Below, one piece after another: positions 1 through 6,284 of a stretch of 14,430 nt of DNA (position 1 is the first letter of the stretch; every line of letters begins with the position of its first letter). This DNA comes from an uncultured Clostridium sp. (GTDB lineage Bacteria > Bacillota > Clostridia > Lachnospirales > Lachnospiraceae): NCBI GenBank assembly GCA_900540335.1, contig UQFC01000069.1, positions 1-14,430 on the forward strand, written 5' to 3'. Below the pieces are notes generated by a model. It saw only the letters and a program-made list of their open reading frames with translations, was not told where the DNA came from and ran no database searches. The translations under genes and the position numbers were made by a program.

Positions 1-396
1 TATCAAATCAACTGCCCTTACTGCGGTTCTCCTGCCATCTGCCGACCAGCCAGCACGGTATATGGGAATGCTGTCAGAGTCAAAGGCACTTATCTGTATC
101 TTTGTTCCCGCTGGCCTGCCTGCGATTCCTATGTATCCGCCCATAAAAAGGATCATCGTCCTATGGGTACTCTTGCTAATGGCAATCTGCGCCATAAGAG
201 AATCTTAGCACACCGCGCTCTGGATGACCTGCAAAAGAGCCGCCATATGGATAAATGGGCTGTTTACTTATGGCTCCAGGGAAAACTGAATCTGTCTGAA
301 TCCCAGATGCACATTGGAATGTTTTCCGAGGATATGTGTGATCGGGTAATCGCAGTCTGCCAGCAAAATATCTCCAAACATAAAAAAGCCGCATGA
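1..396 (+). CDS. DUF3268-type zinc-finger protein, 5' truncated
   Basis: The reading frame is open from base 1, so the N-terminus is outside the window; 131 codons are visible. The visible part begins almost at a CPYC knuckle (residues 5 and 8 of the visible peptide), followed about 30 residues later by C35 and C41 in a W-P-A-C-D-S-Y-V context. It then has PMGTLANGNLR, an AHRALDDL segment and a C-terminal HIGMFSEDMCDRVI segment. This order matches the DUF3268 zinc-finger-containing family, common on Firmicute and phage-like mobile elements, where it is usually a small uncharacterised protein. The four cysteines probably bind one zinc ion. No catalytic residues are evident, and a DNA- or protein-binding role is inference. 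It ends 15 nt before the sigma-like gene, so the two are probably cotranscribed. Confidence 0.8.
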   Translation, partial: YQINCPYCGSPAICRPASTVYGNAVRVKGTYLYLCSRWPACDSYVSAHKKDHRPMGTLANGNLRHKRILAHRALDDLQKSRHMDKWAVYLWLQGKLNLSESQMHIGMFSEDMCDRVIAVCQQNISKHKKAA

Positions 397-411
397 GGGA
401 GGTGAACAATT

Positions 412-990
412 ATGAAAAAAGAAATCCGTTTAACAGAAATGCAAAGAACACTGGTAGAAGAACATTTATCTGTTGTCCACTGGACGATTCGTAAACATAT
501 CCATGTAAATGAATCTATCTATGGCATGGGGTATGACGACCTGTTTCAGGAAGGCTGCATCTGGCTTTGTCATGCCGCTGTCTCCTATCACGCCGAACAG
601 GCTCTGTTTGCTACTTACGCCAAAACAGTTGTCCGAAACGGACTGATCTCCTATTGCCGCCAGCTATGCAGAAAGGAAAATCATTTTGTAAGGCTGACCA
701 TCGGAGAACATGGGGAGCTTTCAACAGAAGATTTCATTCCGGATCGTTCCGATACCTTTCACTCTTATTTTTCAGTTGTGGAAACTCTTGATTTTCTGGA
801 ATCCTTTGCTCCAAATTACCATGGAGTAGCAAAGCTTGGCATTGAAGCTCTGGAACTGAAAATCAAGGGTATAAGTGTAACGGAAATCGCCCAGCTTTAT
901 CATGTGCCGACCTCCCATGTGGGCGCATGGATTTCCCGTTCTGCGCAAAAGCTTAGAAACGATCCAAACTTTTTATCCGGAATCCTGTAA
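412..990 (+). CDS. Sigma-70-like RNA polymerase sigma factor
   Basis: A 192-aa protein with the two-domain layout of small sigma-70 family factors. Residues 41-85 resemble region 2: YDDLFQEG at 41-48, then an A-x3-Y helix, FATYAKTVVRN and a YCR end, which is the region that contacts core polymerase and the -10 element. After a divergent linker, residues about 140-182 form a region 4-like helix-turn-helix (KGISVTEIAQLYHVPTSHV) followed by a basic recognition-helix-type segment. The start is supported by a GGGAGGTGA ribosome binding site just upstream. Its place after a DUF3268 gene on an apparent mobile element suggests it transcribes element genes or modulates host polymerase; that is inference. 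An alternative is a sigma-like transcriptional regulator (phage ArpU/YvrI style) without full sigma activity. A second, unrelated-looking sigma-like gene lies at 5451-5987. Confidence 0.75.
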   Translation: MKKEIRLTEMQRTLVEEHLSVVHWTIRKHIHVNESIYGMGYDDLFQEGCIWLCHAAVSYHAEQALFATYAKTVVRNGLISYCRQLCRKENHFVRLTIGEHGELSTEDFIPDRSDTFHSYFSVVETLDFLESFAPNYHGVAKLGIEALELKIKGISVTEIAQLYHVPTSHVGAWISRSAQKLRNDPNFLSGIL

Positions 991-1049
991 GCTGTTGAAA
1001 ATCAGAACCAGATAACCGTATAGAATAAATGAAAAGGAGGTATCAAGCA

Positions 1050-1745
1050 ATGGCTACAAAATCATTATACACTGCTGTGGGACGTTTTGAACGCAGGAAA
1101 AACGGATGCGGACGTAGCTGCCCTGTTATTATTTTAGGCGGCACCGAATATATGGTGGATATGCAGGAAATAGTCATCTGGACCATTCTGAACTGGCGAA
1201 TCTCCAGAAAGGAAGAAATCCGCACGCTCTATCAAAATGCCTGTCTGGATTCAGAATTCATAACAAGCCGTACCTGGGATGCCTGTGTCGAACGTCTGCT
1301 TACACGGGGACTTCTGGTTTGCGGAACTGGAGAGACCGAATACGATGCCCTTTATGATCTGCTCTCCACATTATACATTATTCCGGCAGATGGAAGCATA
1401 TTCCTGCGGTTGTTTTCCTTTTGTAAGCTAACCCTTATTCAGCATGTTCCCCTTGCTGCTGCCCGTAAGCTTTTTCAAAAAGACTGCCGGACTGCCAAAG
1501 AAAAACAGGTGATACATCTTGCCAGACAGGCGCTGTTATCTACTGCAGAAATAATTAAATGTATCGAAAAAGATATCCGGTGTCTGCCAGACGAATACAG
1601 CATTCTGGAAGGGCTCTATAATGACCAGGATACGACCAGTGACAATATCAGCAGTCTGGTAAAATCCGGTTCCTGCACAGAATCCGTAACCCTGGCCGTT
1701 GCCAATTTATATCTACGCCAACAAATTATTTTTGAAAGGATCTAA
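1050..1745 (+). CDS. Predicted winged-helix protein of unknown function
   Basis: A 231-aa protein. An upstream in-frame ATG at 1029 would place the AAAGGAGG ribosome binding site inside the gene; the ATG at 1050 sits about 9 nt after that site and is preferred. Residues about 37-92 look like a winged helix: helical segments around IVIWTILNWR and EEIRTLYQNAC, then a W-D-A-C-V-E-R-L-L-T-R-G-L-L-V stretch typical of a third helix leading into a wing. The rest (about 98-230) is mainly helical, including LYDLLSTLYIIP, a leucine-rich middle and an AVANLYLRQQIIF tail. The layout recalls conserved hypothetical proteins on Firmicute conjugative elements. A DNA-binding regulatory role is inferred from the fold guess only. 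It is the last gene before the long regulatory gap, and no terminator is obvious directly behind it. Confidence 0.6.
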   Translation: MATKSLYTAVGRFERRKNGCGRSCPVIILGGTEYMVDMQEIVIWTILNWRISRKEEIRTLYQNACLDSEFITSRTWDACVERLLTRGLLVCGTGETEYDALYDLLSTLYIIPADGSIFLRLFSFCKLTLIQHVPLAAARKLFQKDCRTAKEKQVIHLARQALLSTAEIIKCIEKDIRCLPDEYSILEGLYNDQDTTSDNISSLVKSGSCTESVTLAVANLYLRQQIIFERI

Positions 1746-1823
1746 TCGTGTAATTAATGCCACAAAACGAACCATATCTTGTGATAGAGCCGCTGCATAT
1801 ATCTATATATTGTATATATAAAC

Positions 1824-1852
1824 TTGACACATACATAATGTAGTGTTATACT
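1824..1852 (+). promoter_or_regulatory. Strong sigma-A type promoter ahead of the ssb leader
   Basis: A perfect -35 box TTGACA (1824-1829) is separated by exactly 17 bp from a -10 box TATACT (1847-1852), with an extended -10 TG at 1844-1845. The predicted start is near 1859. It is the clearest promoter in the window, read toward ssb. Flanking DNA upstream is A/T-rich (runs of TATATA), which could add an UP-like effect. A palindrome lies in the spacer, so it may be repressible. Transcripts starting here meet a hairpin terminator at 1937-1992 before reaching ssb. Confidence 0.75.
1827..1846. promoter_or_regulatory. Palindromic operator candidate in the promoter spacer
   Basis: Between the -35 and -10 boxes the sequence is ACAC-A-TACAT-A-ATGTA-GTGT. 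The core TACAT-A-ATGTA (1832-1842) is a perfect 11-bp dyad, extended by ACAC/GTGT arms with one extra A on the left. It fills nearly the whole spacer, so a bound dimer would block polymerase. TACA/TGTA half-sites are used by BlaI/MecI/CopY-type repressors, among others, but the spacing here is not their canonical one, and no such repressor is encoded in the window. The binding protein is unknown. Confidence 0.4.
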
Positions 1853-1858
1853 CATCTT

Positions 1859-1936
1859 GTAATTGATTTTTGTGCACTCCCCTACAGGGATCTGCAGAGT
1901 TTTATCTGCATTGCACACGCTGTTAAGTTTGTATAT
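1859..1936 (+). ncRNA. Candidate structured leader RNA with a three-way junction
   Basis: Downstream of the predicted start, 1871-1917 can fold into a compact three-way junction. P1 pairs TGTGCA (1871-1876) with TGCACA (1912-1917). P2 pairs TCCC (1878-1881) with GGGA (1887-1890) around a CTACA loop. P3 pairs TGCAGA (1893-1898) with TCTGCA (1905-1910) around a GTTTTA loop. Only four bases join the helices, and P1 and P3 are perfect 6-bp stems. The segment lies between a strong promoter and an intrinsic terminator, so it is either a cis-acting leader (riboswitch or attenuator) for ssb or a free small RNA of about 135 nt ending at the terminator. I do not recognise it as a known riboswitch class. 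No ribosome-binding-site-plus-ORF arrangement in it looks like a leader peptide. The fold was worked out by eye, without an energy calculation. Confidence 0.4.
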
Positions 1937-1992
1937 AAGTGTCAGTGGTATTTCCATGCCTTTTTGCATTGGATTCTACTGGCACTTTTTTT
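1937..1992 (+). terminator. Intrinsic terminator or attenuator just upstream of ssb
   Basis: A long imperfect hairpin: the lower stem pairs 1938-1948 (AGTGTCAGTGG) with 1976-1986 (CTACTGGCACT) over 11 bp with two G-U pairs. An upper stem pairs ATGC (1956-1959) with GCAT (1966-1969), plus a few pairs beyond a bulge, around a CTTTTT loop. A seven-T run follows at 1986-1992. It lies after the promoter and before the ssb ribosome binding site (2016-2022), so ssb expression from this promoter needs read-through or antitermination. Confidence 0.75.
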
Positions 1993-2026
1993 ATAGATAT
2001 CAATGCCAATGGCAGAAAGGAGTGTT

Positions 2027-2437
2027 ATGGCACAGATTTTTTTATTCGGTCAGGTAGAGAACGATTTGGAAGTGAAAAAAAGCCAGAAAAATTCTTCCTA
2101 TGTCTGCTTCTATGTCAAAGAACAGGCAAGCGGCCGAAGCCAGTCCTATCAGGTATGGGCATGGAACACCGACGTTTCACGCCTTATCCAACTGGGAGTA
2201 AAAAAAGGAAGTCAAATCTGGATTACCGGCACCCTGCAGATGGTGGATGCTACGGACAGTCAGGGAATCATAAGGACGAAGCTTTTGAAGGTATATCTTA
2301 CCAACTGGGGCTATATTTCCCTACGTTCTCCTACGCACAGTCATGTAGATTCCAAAAATGAGCCCATAATTCCAGAAGCTGTATCCACATCCCCAGCGGA
2401 GATTCTGGACGGCGATCGGGACTTCCTGCCGGAGTAA
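2027..2437 (+). CDS. ssb: Single-stranded DNA-binding protein (SSB, OB fold)
   Basis: A 136-aa protein that should coat single-stranded DNA during element replication or transfer in the cytoplasm. It has the SSB order of OB-fold strands: FLFGQVENDLEV at the N-terminus, YVCFYVKEQ (25-33), the QVWAWNTDVSRL strand-helix (42-53) with tryptophans that could stack on bases, KKGSQIWITGTL (59-70) and KVYLTNWGYI (88-97). A variable linker and an acidic tail follow. The tail ends DGDRDFLPE, a modified form of the usual DDDIPF tip. An ATG at 2003 is in frame, but the AAAGGAG site at 2016-2022 fits the ATG at 2027. The sequence is divergent from chromosomal SSB, as expected for an element-borne paralogue. 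It is preceded by an attenuator-like leader and followed by a strong terminator, so it may form its own transcription unit. Confidence 0.88.
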   Translation: MAQIFLFGQVENDLEVKKSQKNSSYVCFYVKEQASGRSQSYQVWAWNTDVSRLIQLGVKKGSQIWITGTLQMVDATDSQGIIRTKLLKVYLTNWGYISLRSPTHSHVDSKNEPIIPEAVSTSPAEILDGDRDFLPE

Positions 2438-2457
2438 AAAAGACTTCGGTAACATAA

Positions 2458-2518
2458 AGAGGAACTATATCAGGTTATTTCAGAATGAACGAAAAACCTG
2501 TATGGTTCCTCTTTTTTT
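2458..2518 (+). terminator. Intrinsic terminator after ssb
   Basis: Arms AGAGGAAC (2458-2465) and GTTCCTCT (2505-2512) pair perfectly. The stem continues through a short mismatched part to CAGGTT (2471-2476) paired with AACCTG (2495-2500). The loop is 18 nt and a T7 run follows at 2512-2518. It is the strongest hairpin-plus-T-run in the window by eye. Confidence 0.85.
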
Positions 2519-2559
2519 ATTTCTGTAAAAATTATCACAAGAAAGGATGAAACCAACAA

Positions 2560-3375
2560 ATGAAACAGGAAAAAATTCTATGGAGCAGTATCAGTATTCT
2601 GATCGGTGCTGTAATCGCAATCCTTGCTCTGGTACGGGGTGCATGGCAGTCCGGACTTTTAATTACCGTGTTTACCCTATGGGGATTATGGATAATCGCA
2701 GTTCTCCTGCTGCCCTATATGCACGAAGCCAAATGCCGGCAGAGACGAAAACAACAGATTAAAAAGCGGCAGCAAGAGGGGATTATCCCCGTGACTCCAT
2801 TACAGGCTCCACTGATTACCGAAGAACCTATAGAGAGTCTGCTGCTCCATCATGTCAATCACCGAATCTCTTCCTACCTCCAATCTGCCTATCCAGATGT
2901 GAAATGGGAATGGTGCGAAAAAAAGCCAGAACAGCTTGCCCTTCATGGAGGCGTCGGTCGCATTCGTGTTTTTGGTATTGCTGACTTTGATCATGCGGAC
3001 ATAACTCTGGATCAGAATGCCAATATTCACTGCGATATGATTAAAATCGTTCCTTTGCCTGGTGAAAACGAAAAGGAAAACATTGGAGGTAATATTCCTC
3101 CCAACAAGCAGCCTGTAGATCCCCAGATCTGGTACGAGGTACAGGGGCGTAATGTATTGGAATCTCTGATAACAGACCTTAATTCACGCGGTCACAGCAG
3201 CCTGACGCTTCATGAAAATGGAGATATCTGTGTCATGGAAAATGCGGATGAGATTCCCAAAAGGCATCTGTCCAACTTTCCGGAAAAAGTTTACTGGTCC
3301 CGTCTGGTCCAGGTTCTGGAAAGCAATGGACTGGCTGCCGAAGTTACCACGCAGGGAATTCGTGTTTCCTGGTAA
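2560..3375 (+). CDS. Membrane-anchored protein of unknown function with a cytosolic domain
   Basis: A 271-aa protein with two adjacent hydrophobic helices, about residues 8-27 (ISILIGAVIAILALV) and 31-53 (LLITVFTLWGLWIIAVLLL), joined by a very short RGAWQS turn. A strongly basic stretch (KCRQRRKQQIKKRQQ) follows, which predicts that both ends face the cytoplasm. The remaining ~200 residues are soluble. They include a helical VNHRISSYLQSAYPDVKWEW segment, a mixed section around VGRIRVFGIADFDHADITLD, an Asn/Pro-rich loop, and a final alpha/beta-like segment ending VTTQGIRVSW. I recognise no enzyme motif. A GAAAGGA site precedes the ATG at 2560 by about 12 nt; the ATG at 2547 is in another frame. 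A role tethering element DNA proteins or conjugation parts to the membrane is speculation. It starts a gene run after the ssb terminator, with no clear promoter of its own. Confidence 0.6.
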   Translation: MKQEKILWSSISILIGAVIAILALVRGAWQSGLLITVFTLWGLWIIAVLLLPYMHEAKCRQRRKQQIKKRQQEGIIPVTPLQAPLITEEPIESLLLHHVNHRISSYLQSAYPDVKWEWCEKKPEQLALHGGVGRIRVFGIADFDHADITLDQNANIHCDMIKIVPLPGENEKENIGGNIPPNKQPVDPQIWYEVQGRNVLESLITDLNSRGHSSLTLHENGDICVMENADEIPKRHLSNFPEKVYWSRLVQVLESNGLAAEVTTQGIRVSW

Positions 3376-3411
3376 ACGGTCAAATAAAAATGAAAGGAGT
3401 GGAGAATTCGA

Positions 3412-4482
3412 ATGAAAGAAGGATTATCTCTACAGGAAATGGCTGCGGAGATTGAACGCCAGAGCAACCTTAAAGAAGATTATCTGGTGGATACACGAAA
3501 TCTTCAGATGGAATCTTTCGGTTCCCAGGTCTATCTTCATATGCATGAAAACGGCTCTGACATCCTAGAACCGCTGGAAGTCAATCCGATTGCCCACCGG
3601 CAGCTTGGTACCCATTTAAAGATTCCGGCAGCCTACTATGACCGGATGCTTACCAGCTATCCGGAACTCCTCACCAAAAATGTCAACGCCTGGTTTCAAA
3701 AGGAGCCCTCAAAGCGTATGATCCGCACACTGGGCGGGACGGCAAGAGCATTCCTAAGCAACCGCTACCGCCGCATCGACAACCTGGATATTGCCAGAGT
3801 GGTTCTTCCCATTATTGGTCAGATGAATGGTGCACGGTTTGAAAGCTGCCAGATTACAGACAGCCGGATGTATATCAAGGTGGTAAACACCCGCCTTGAG
3901 GCAGAAGTTGTCCCAGGTGATATTGTACAGGCTGGTGTCATTATCAGTAACAGTGAGGTCGGACTGGGCTCCGTTTGTATCCAGCCTCTGGTTTACCGCC
4001 TTGTGTGCAGCAACGGCATGATTGTCAATGATGCGCAGACCCGAAAAAATCATGTTGGACGTGTCAATGATTCTGACGAAGGCTTCCTGCTCTACTCGGA
4101 AAAAACGCTTATGGCAGAAGACCATGCATTTGTCCTGAAAATTCAGGATACTGTGAAGGCCGCAGTGGAGGAAGCCCGCTTTTCCCAGGTGGTCGGGTTA
4201 ATGAAACAGGCAAAAAATACGCCCATGAATACCCAGGACGTCCCTGGCATTGTGCGTCTTGCCAGCAAAGAATTTCACATTACAGAAGACGAAAGCACTG
4301 GTGTTTTACAACATCTCATTGAAGGAAACGATCTTTCGCTGTATGGATTATCCAATGCAATTACACGTCACAGCCAGGATGTTGAAAGTTACGACAGGGC
4401 TACCGAACTGGAAAGCATCGGATACAATATCCTTTCCATGCCGCCCAGACAATGGAACCGAATCAACCAGATGGCAGCCTGA
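3412..4482 (+). CDS. DUF932 phage/plasmid-like protein
   Basis: A 356-aa protein matching the DUF932 (TIGR03299-like) family. Hallmarks are HRQLGTHLKIPAAYYDRM (62-79), TLGGTARAFLSNRYRRIDN (106-124), GVIISNSEVGLGSVCIQP (175-192) and VYRLVCSNGMIV (194-205). The family occurs on plasmids, phages and conjugative elements, often near recombination or ssDNA-binding genes; its biochemical role is not settled. A full-length domain is present with no missing block. The C-terminal third (about 240-356) is helical and includes a LYGLSNAITRHSQDVESYDRATELE segment typical of the family end. A double Shine-Dalgarno (AAAGGAGTGGAG) precedes the ATG. It sits between the membrane protein and the four-cysteine protein at 4525, within a group that looks dedicated to DNA handling. 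Confidence 0.85.
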   Translation: MKEGLSLQEMAAEIERQSNLKEDYLVDTRNLQMESFGSQVYLHMHENGSDILEPLEVNPIAHRQLGTHLKIPAAYYDRMLTSYPELLTKNVNAWFQKEPSKRMIRTLGGTARAFLSNRYRRIDNLDIARVVLPIIGQMNGARFESCQITDSRMYIKVVNTRLEAEVVPGDIVQAGVIISNSEVGLGSVCIQPLVYRLVCSNGMIVNDAQTRKNHVGRVNDSDEGFLLYSEKTLMAEDHAFVLKIQDTVKAAVEEARFSQVVGLMKQAKNTPMNTQDVPGIVRLASKEFHITEDESTGVLQHLIEGNDLSLYGLSNAITRHSQDVESYDRATELESIGYNILSMPPRQWNRINQMAA

Positions 4483-4524
4483 CCAGTCTGCCAGATTACA
4501 ACTATTTATATTGGAGGAAACACT

Positions 4525-5352
4525 ATGTATAATCAGAATGAAGCTTTAATGAATCATGAAAATTTCGTACTTCCCGCTATGGTAGAGAGCGATTTTACAC
4601 CAGAAGAACTGGCTGAAGACATGGAAGGCATGCAGATGAGCTTTCAGCGGGTAAAAATCCCATCCGGCGGCATGCTGCAGTTTGAACTTCCCTCTGACGA
4701 TCCGGACAATCCGGATTATGCAAAAAATCTGGAGGGAGTCATCCTTTACAATCATTCCAACAACGCTTACTGGGCGGAAGGAAATGAGTATGATGACAAT
4801 ACAGCGCCTCTCTGCTCTTCTGTTGATGGAAAGAACGGAATTGGAGAACCTGGCGGTCTCTGCGCCGCCTGTGCGCTTAACCAGTACGGTACGGCTCCCG
4901 AAGGGAATGGAAAAGCCTGCAAAAATATGCGGATTCTTTATCTGCTCCGAAGTGGCGATTATATGCCGCTGCAGGTAACTCTTCCTTCAACCAGTCTGAA
5001 GCCGTTTAAAGATTTTATCAATCAGTCATTTATGCTTCGTCGGCGCACTACTTATGGAAGCGTGGTACAGATCGGACTTAAAAAGGCAAGCAATGGAACC
5101 AACGATTACAGCGTTGCCACATTCCGCCGCCTGTATGATTTTGAAGGAGAAGAGCTGGCACAGATTCGCTCTTATGCCAATAGCTTCAAGGATCAAATCA
5201 AACTGATATTACAAGAACGGGCTTCCATTAACGAGGAACAGCGTCCTGATATTTGTGAATATCACAGCGAAGAAGAGCTTCCAGTCCAGGCTGGTGAAAG
5301 CTTCTGCATTGGCAAAACCATTGATGGCGAGCGAGAAGCTCTACCCGCATAA
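4525..5352 (+). CDS. Four-cysteine protein, possible nucleic-acid-binding protein
   Basis: A 275-aa protein I cannot assign to a named family. Four cysteines are symmetrically spaced (C97-x15-C113-x2-C116-x15-C132) and enclose a Gly/Asn-rich segment (GGLCAACALNQYG, GNGKACKN), which looks like a zinc or iron-sulphur site. Around it are segments resembling beta strands of an OB-like core: MLQFELP (50-56), GVILYNHSNNAYW (71-83), PLQVTLPSTSLKPF (148-161) and SVATFRRLYDF (196-206). The C-terminal tail is acidic (SEEELP and others). The N-terminus is acidic too. Its place just after DUF932 and near ssb is compatible with a phage-type ssDNA-binding or recombination mediator role, but that is inference. 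A TTGGAGGAA ribosome binding site precedes the ATG, and a terminator closes the unit behind it. Confidence 0.55.
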   Translation: MYNQNEALMNHENFVLPAMVESDFTPEELAEDMEGMQMSFQRVKIPSGGMLQFELPSDDPDNPDYAKNLEGVILYNHSNNAYWAEGNEYDDNTAPLCSSVDGKNGIGEPGGLCAACALNQYGTAPEGNGKACKNMRILYLLRSGDYMPLQVTLPSTSLKPFKDFINQSFMLRRRTTYGSVVQIGLKKASNGTNDYSVATFRRLYDFEGEELAQIRSYANSFKDQIKLILQERASINEEQRPDICEYHSEEELPVQAGESFCIGKTIDGEREALPA

Positions 5353-5361
5353 TAAAACCTT

Positions 5362-5379
5362 TTGTGGGATACCCCACAA
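5362..5379 (+). other. Short perfect hairpin between a stop codon and a terminator
   Basis: TTGTGGG (5362-5368) pairs perfectly with CCCACAA (5373-5379) around an ATAC loop. No T run follows, so it is not a terminator by itself. It stands 11 nt before the terminator at 5391 and could stabilise the 3' end of the upstream mRNA or modulate termination. Confidence 0.45.
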
Positions 5380-5390
5380 TTCAAGTCAGC

Positions 5391-5433
5391 AGGACACTTT
5401 CGGAAACTTCCGAAGGTGTCCTTTTTATTTTTT
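5391..5433 (+). terminator. Intrinsic terminator after the four-cysteine gene
   Basis: AGGACACTTTCGG (5391-5403) pairs with CCGAAGGTGTCCT (5410-5422) over 13 bp with one G-T wobble and a 6-nt loop. It is followed by TTTTTATTTTTT (5422-5433). The next gene's ribosome binding site starts immediately after the T run, so the next gene is shut off from this transcript unless there is read-through. Confidence 0.85.
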
Positions 5434-5450
5434 GGAGGAGAGAAAGCCGT

Positions 5451-5987
5451 ATGCAAAATATACCTTTAACTCCGGAACAAAAGACTTTCGCAGCAGACAA
5501 TCATGGACTGGTATATAAGTTTCTGAATGAAAATCAGTTGCCGGAGGACGAATTTTATGATGTTGTAATTTTCGGCTATCTGAAAGCTGTAAAAGAATAT
5601 TTTTCAAAAGATAGCTTACATCAGTACTCCTTTGCCACAATTTGTTGGAAAACAATGAAGCAAAGTCTATACAACTATCATAAAGGTCTGCTTTGCCAAA
5701 AGCGCAATGCAGAAACTATAAGTATTCATTTAGAAATACCAAACGACGAGTTTACATTAGAGGAAGTTCTCGCTAAACCCGATGAACTCATGCTGCAATT
5801 AGAGACAGAACTTCTTCTGCACGACCTGGCCGACCGCGTATCCAGGCAACAGATGGACATGATCCGTCTGAAAACCAGCGGTTACAGCATCCGGGATATT
5901 GCCCATATCCAGAAGATTCCCATGAAATGTGTAAAAGAAGCCTTAGAAGAAGTACGGCAAATTTTAATAAAACTTTGCTATGAATAA
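5451..5987 (+). CDS. Second sigma-70-like factor
   Basis: A 178-aa protein with the layout of a small, divergent sigma factor. Residues 33-79 resemble region 2 (EFYDVVIFGYLKAVKEY, then YSFATICWKTMKQSLYNYHK), and residues 130-171 resemble region 4 (SRQQMDMIRLKTSGYSIRDIAHIQKIPMKCV, then a helix). The middle is acidic and variable. The acidic DLFQEG-type turn of the first sigma-like protein is replaced here by DVVIFGY, so core contacts may differ. An in-frame ATG exists at 5364, but it would translate through the terminator hairpin. The GGAGGAGAG site at 5434-5442 favours the ATG at 5451. It resembles the ArpU/late-gene type of sigma-like regulators as well as true sigma factors. The 81-aa gene follows closely, with its ribosome binding site just after this stop codon. 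Confidence 0.65.
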   Translation: MQNIPLTPEQKTFAADNHGLVYKFLNENQLPEDEFYDVVIFGYLKAVKEYFSKDSLHQYSFATICWKTMKQSLYNYHKGLLCQKRNAETISIHLEIPNDEFTLEEVLAKPDELMLQLETELLLHDLADRVSRQQMDMIRLKTSGYSIRDIAHIQKIPMKCVKEALEEVRQILIKLCYE

Positions 5988-6013
5988 TGCGCAATAAAAG
6001 GAGGTCTGAACGA

Positions 6014-6259
6014 ATGAAGAAACAGAAAAAGGAATTACACTTGTGTGGCAGGCTGATGAGCCCCCTTACCATTGGCAAAAGTGTTCTCATTGCTATTGAC
6101 GGACAGATTTATCATACATCCCGCGTTGTGGCTCTGTATGAACAGAATCATGAGTATGTCCATTTTGAAACTCTGAATACTCATTACCACCTGTCTCTGC
6201 ACCCTTTTCCGCTGGCAGCCATCAGTCCGATCCCTGTGAGACTGGCTGCATGTGCATAG
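6014..6259 (+). CDS. Small protein of unknown function
   Basis: An 81-aa protein, basic at the N-terminus (KKQKKELHLCG), then probably mostly beta (SVLIAIDGQIYHTSRVVALY, YVHFETLNTHYHLSLHP), ending in a hydrophobic Pro-rich tail. It reads like a small SH3-like barrel, but no family is recognised. An ATG at 5987 overlaps the upstream stop, but an AAAGGAGG site lies between it and the ATG at 6014, which is therefore preferred. No metal-binding motif is evident; the single N-terminal Cys and the single C-terminal Cys are not paired into a knuckle. It is the last gene before the third downstream terminator. Confidence 0.6.
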   Translation: MKKQKKELHLCGRLMSPLTIGKSVLIAIDGQIYHTSRVVALYEQNHEYVHFETLNTHYHLSLHPFPLAAISPIPVRLAACA

Positions 6260-6284
6260 AAGGACTGTAACTGTAGCATAACAG

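Noticed and set aside
1871..1917. Hammerhead or other self-cleaving ribozyme reading of the three-way junction
   Set aside because: The conserved hammerhead core (CUGANGA and GAAA) is not present at the junction, so only an unclassified structured RNA is claimed.
1754..1969. Minus-strand open frame of 71 codons over the regulatory gap
   Set aside because: No ribosome binding site or recognisable composition, and it overlaps the promoter, the structured segment and the terminator of the + strand.
1863..2361. Alternative-frame open frames (1863-2057 and 1939-2361) overlapping the leader and ssb
   Set aside because: They run across the terminator hairpin and into ssb in another frame and have no supporting ribosome binding site; ssb in its own frame has clear OB-fold motifs.
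3088..3109. Short hairpin TTGGAGG / CCTCCCAA
   Set aside because: Inside the coding sequence at 2560-3375, bulged, no T run; probably incidental.
3754..4125. Minus-strand open frame of 123 codons
   Set aside because: Lies entirely inside the DUF932 gene and is the antisense shadow of it; no start signal or family resemblance.
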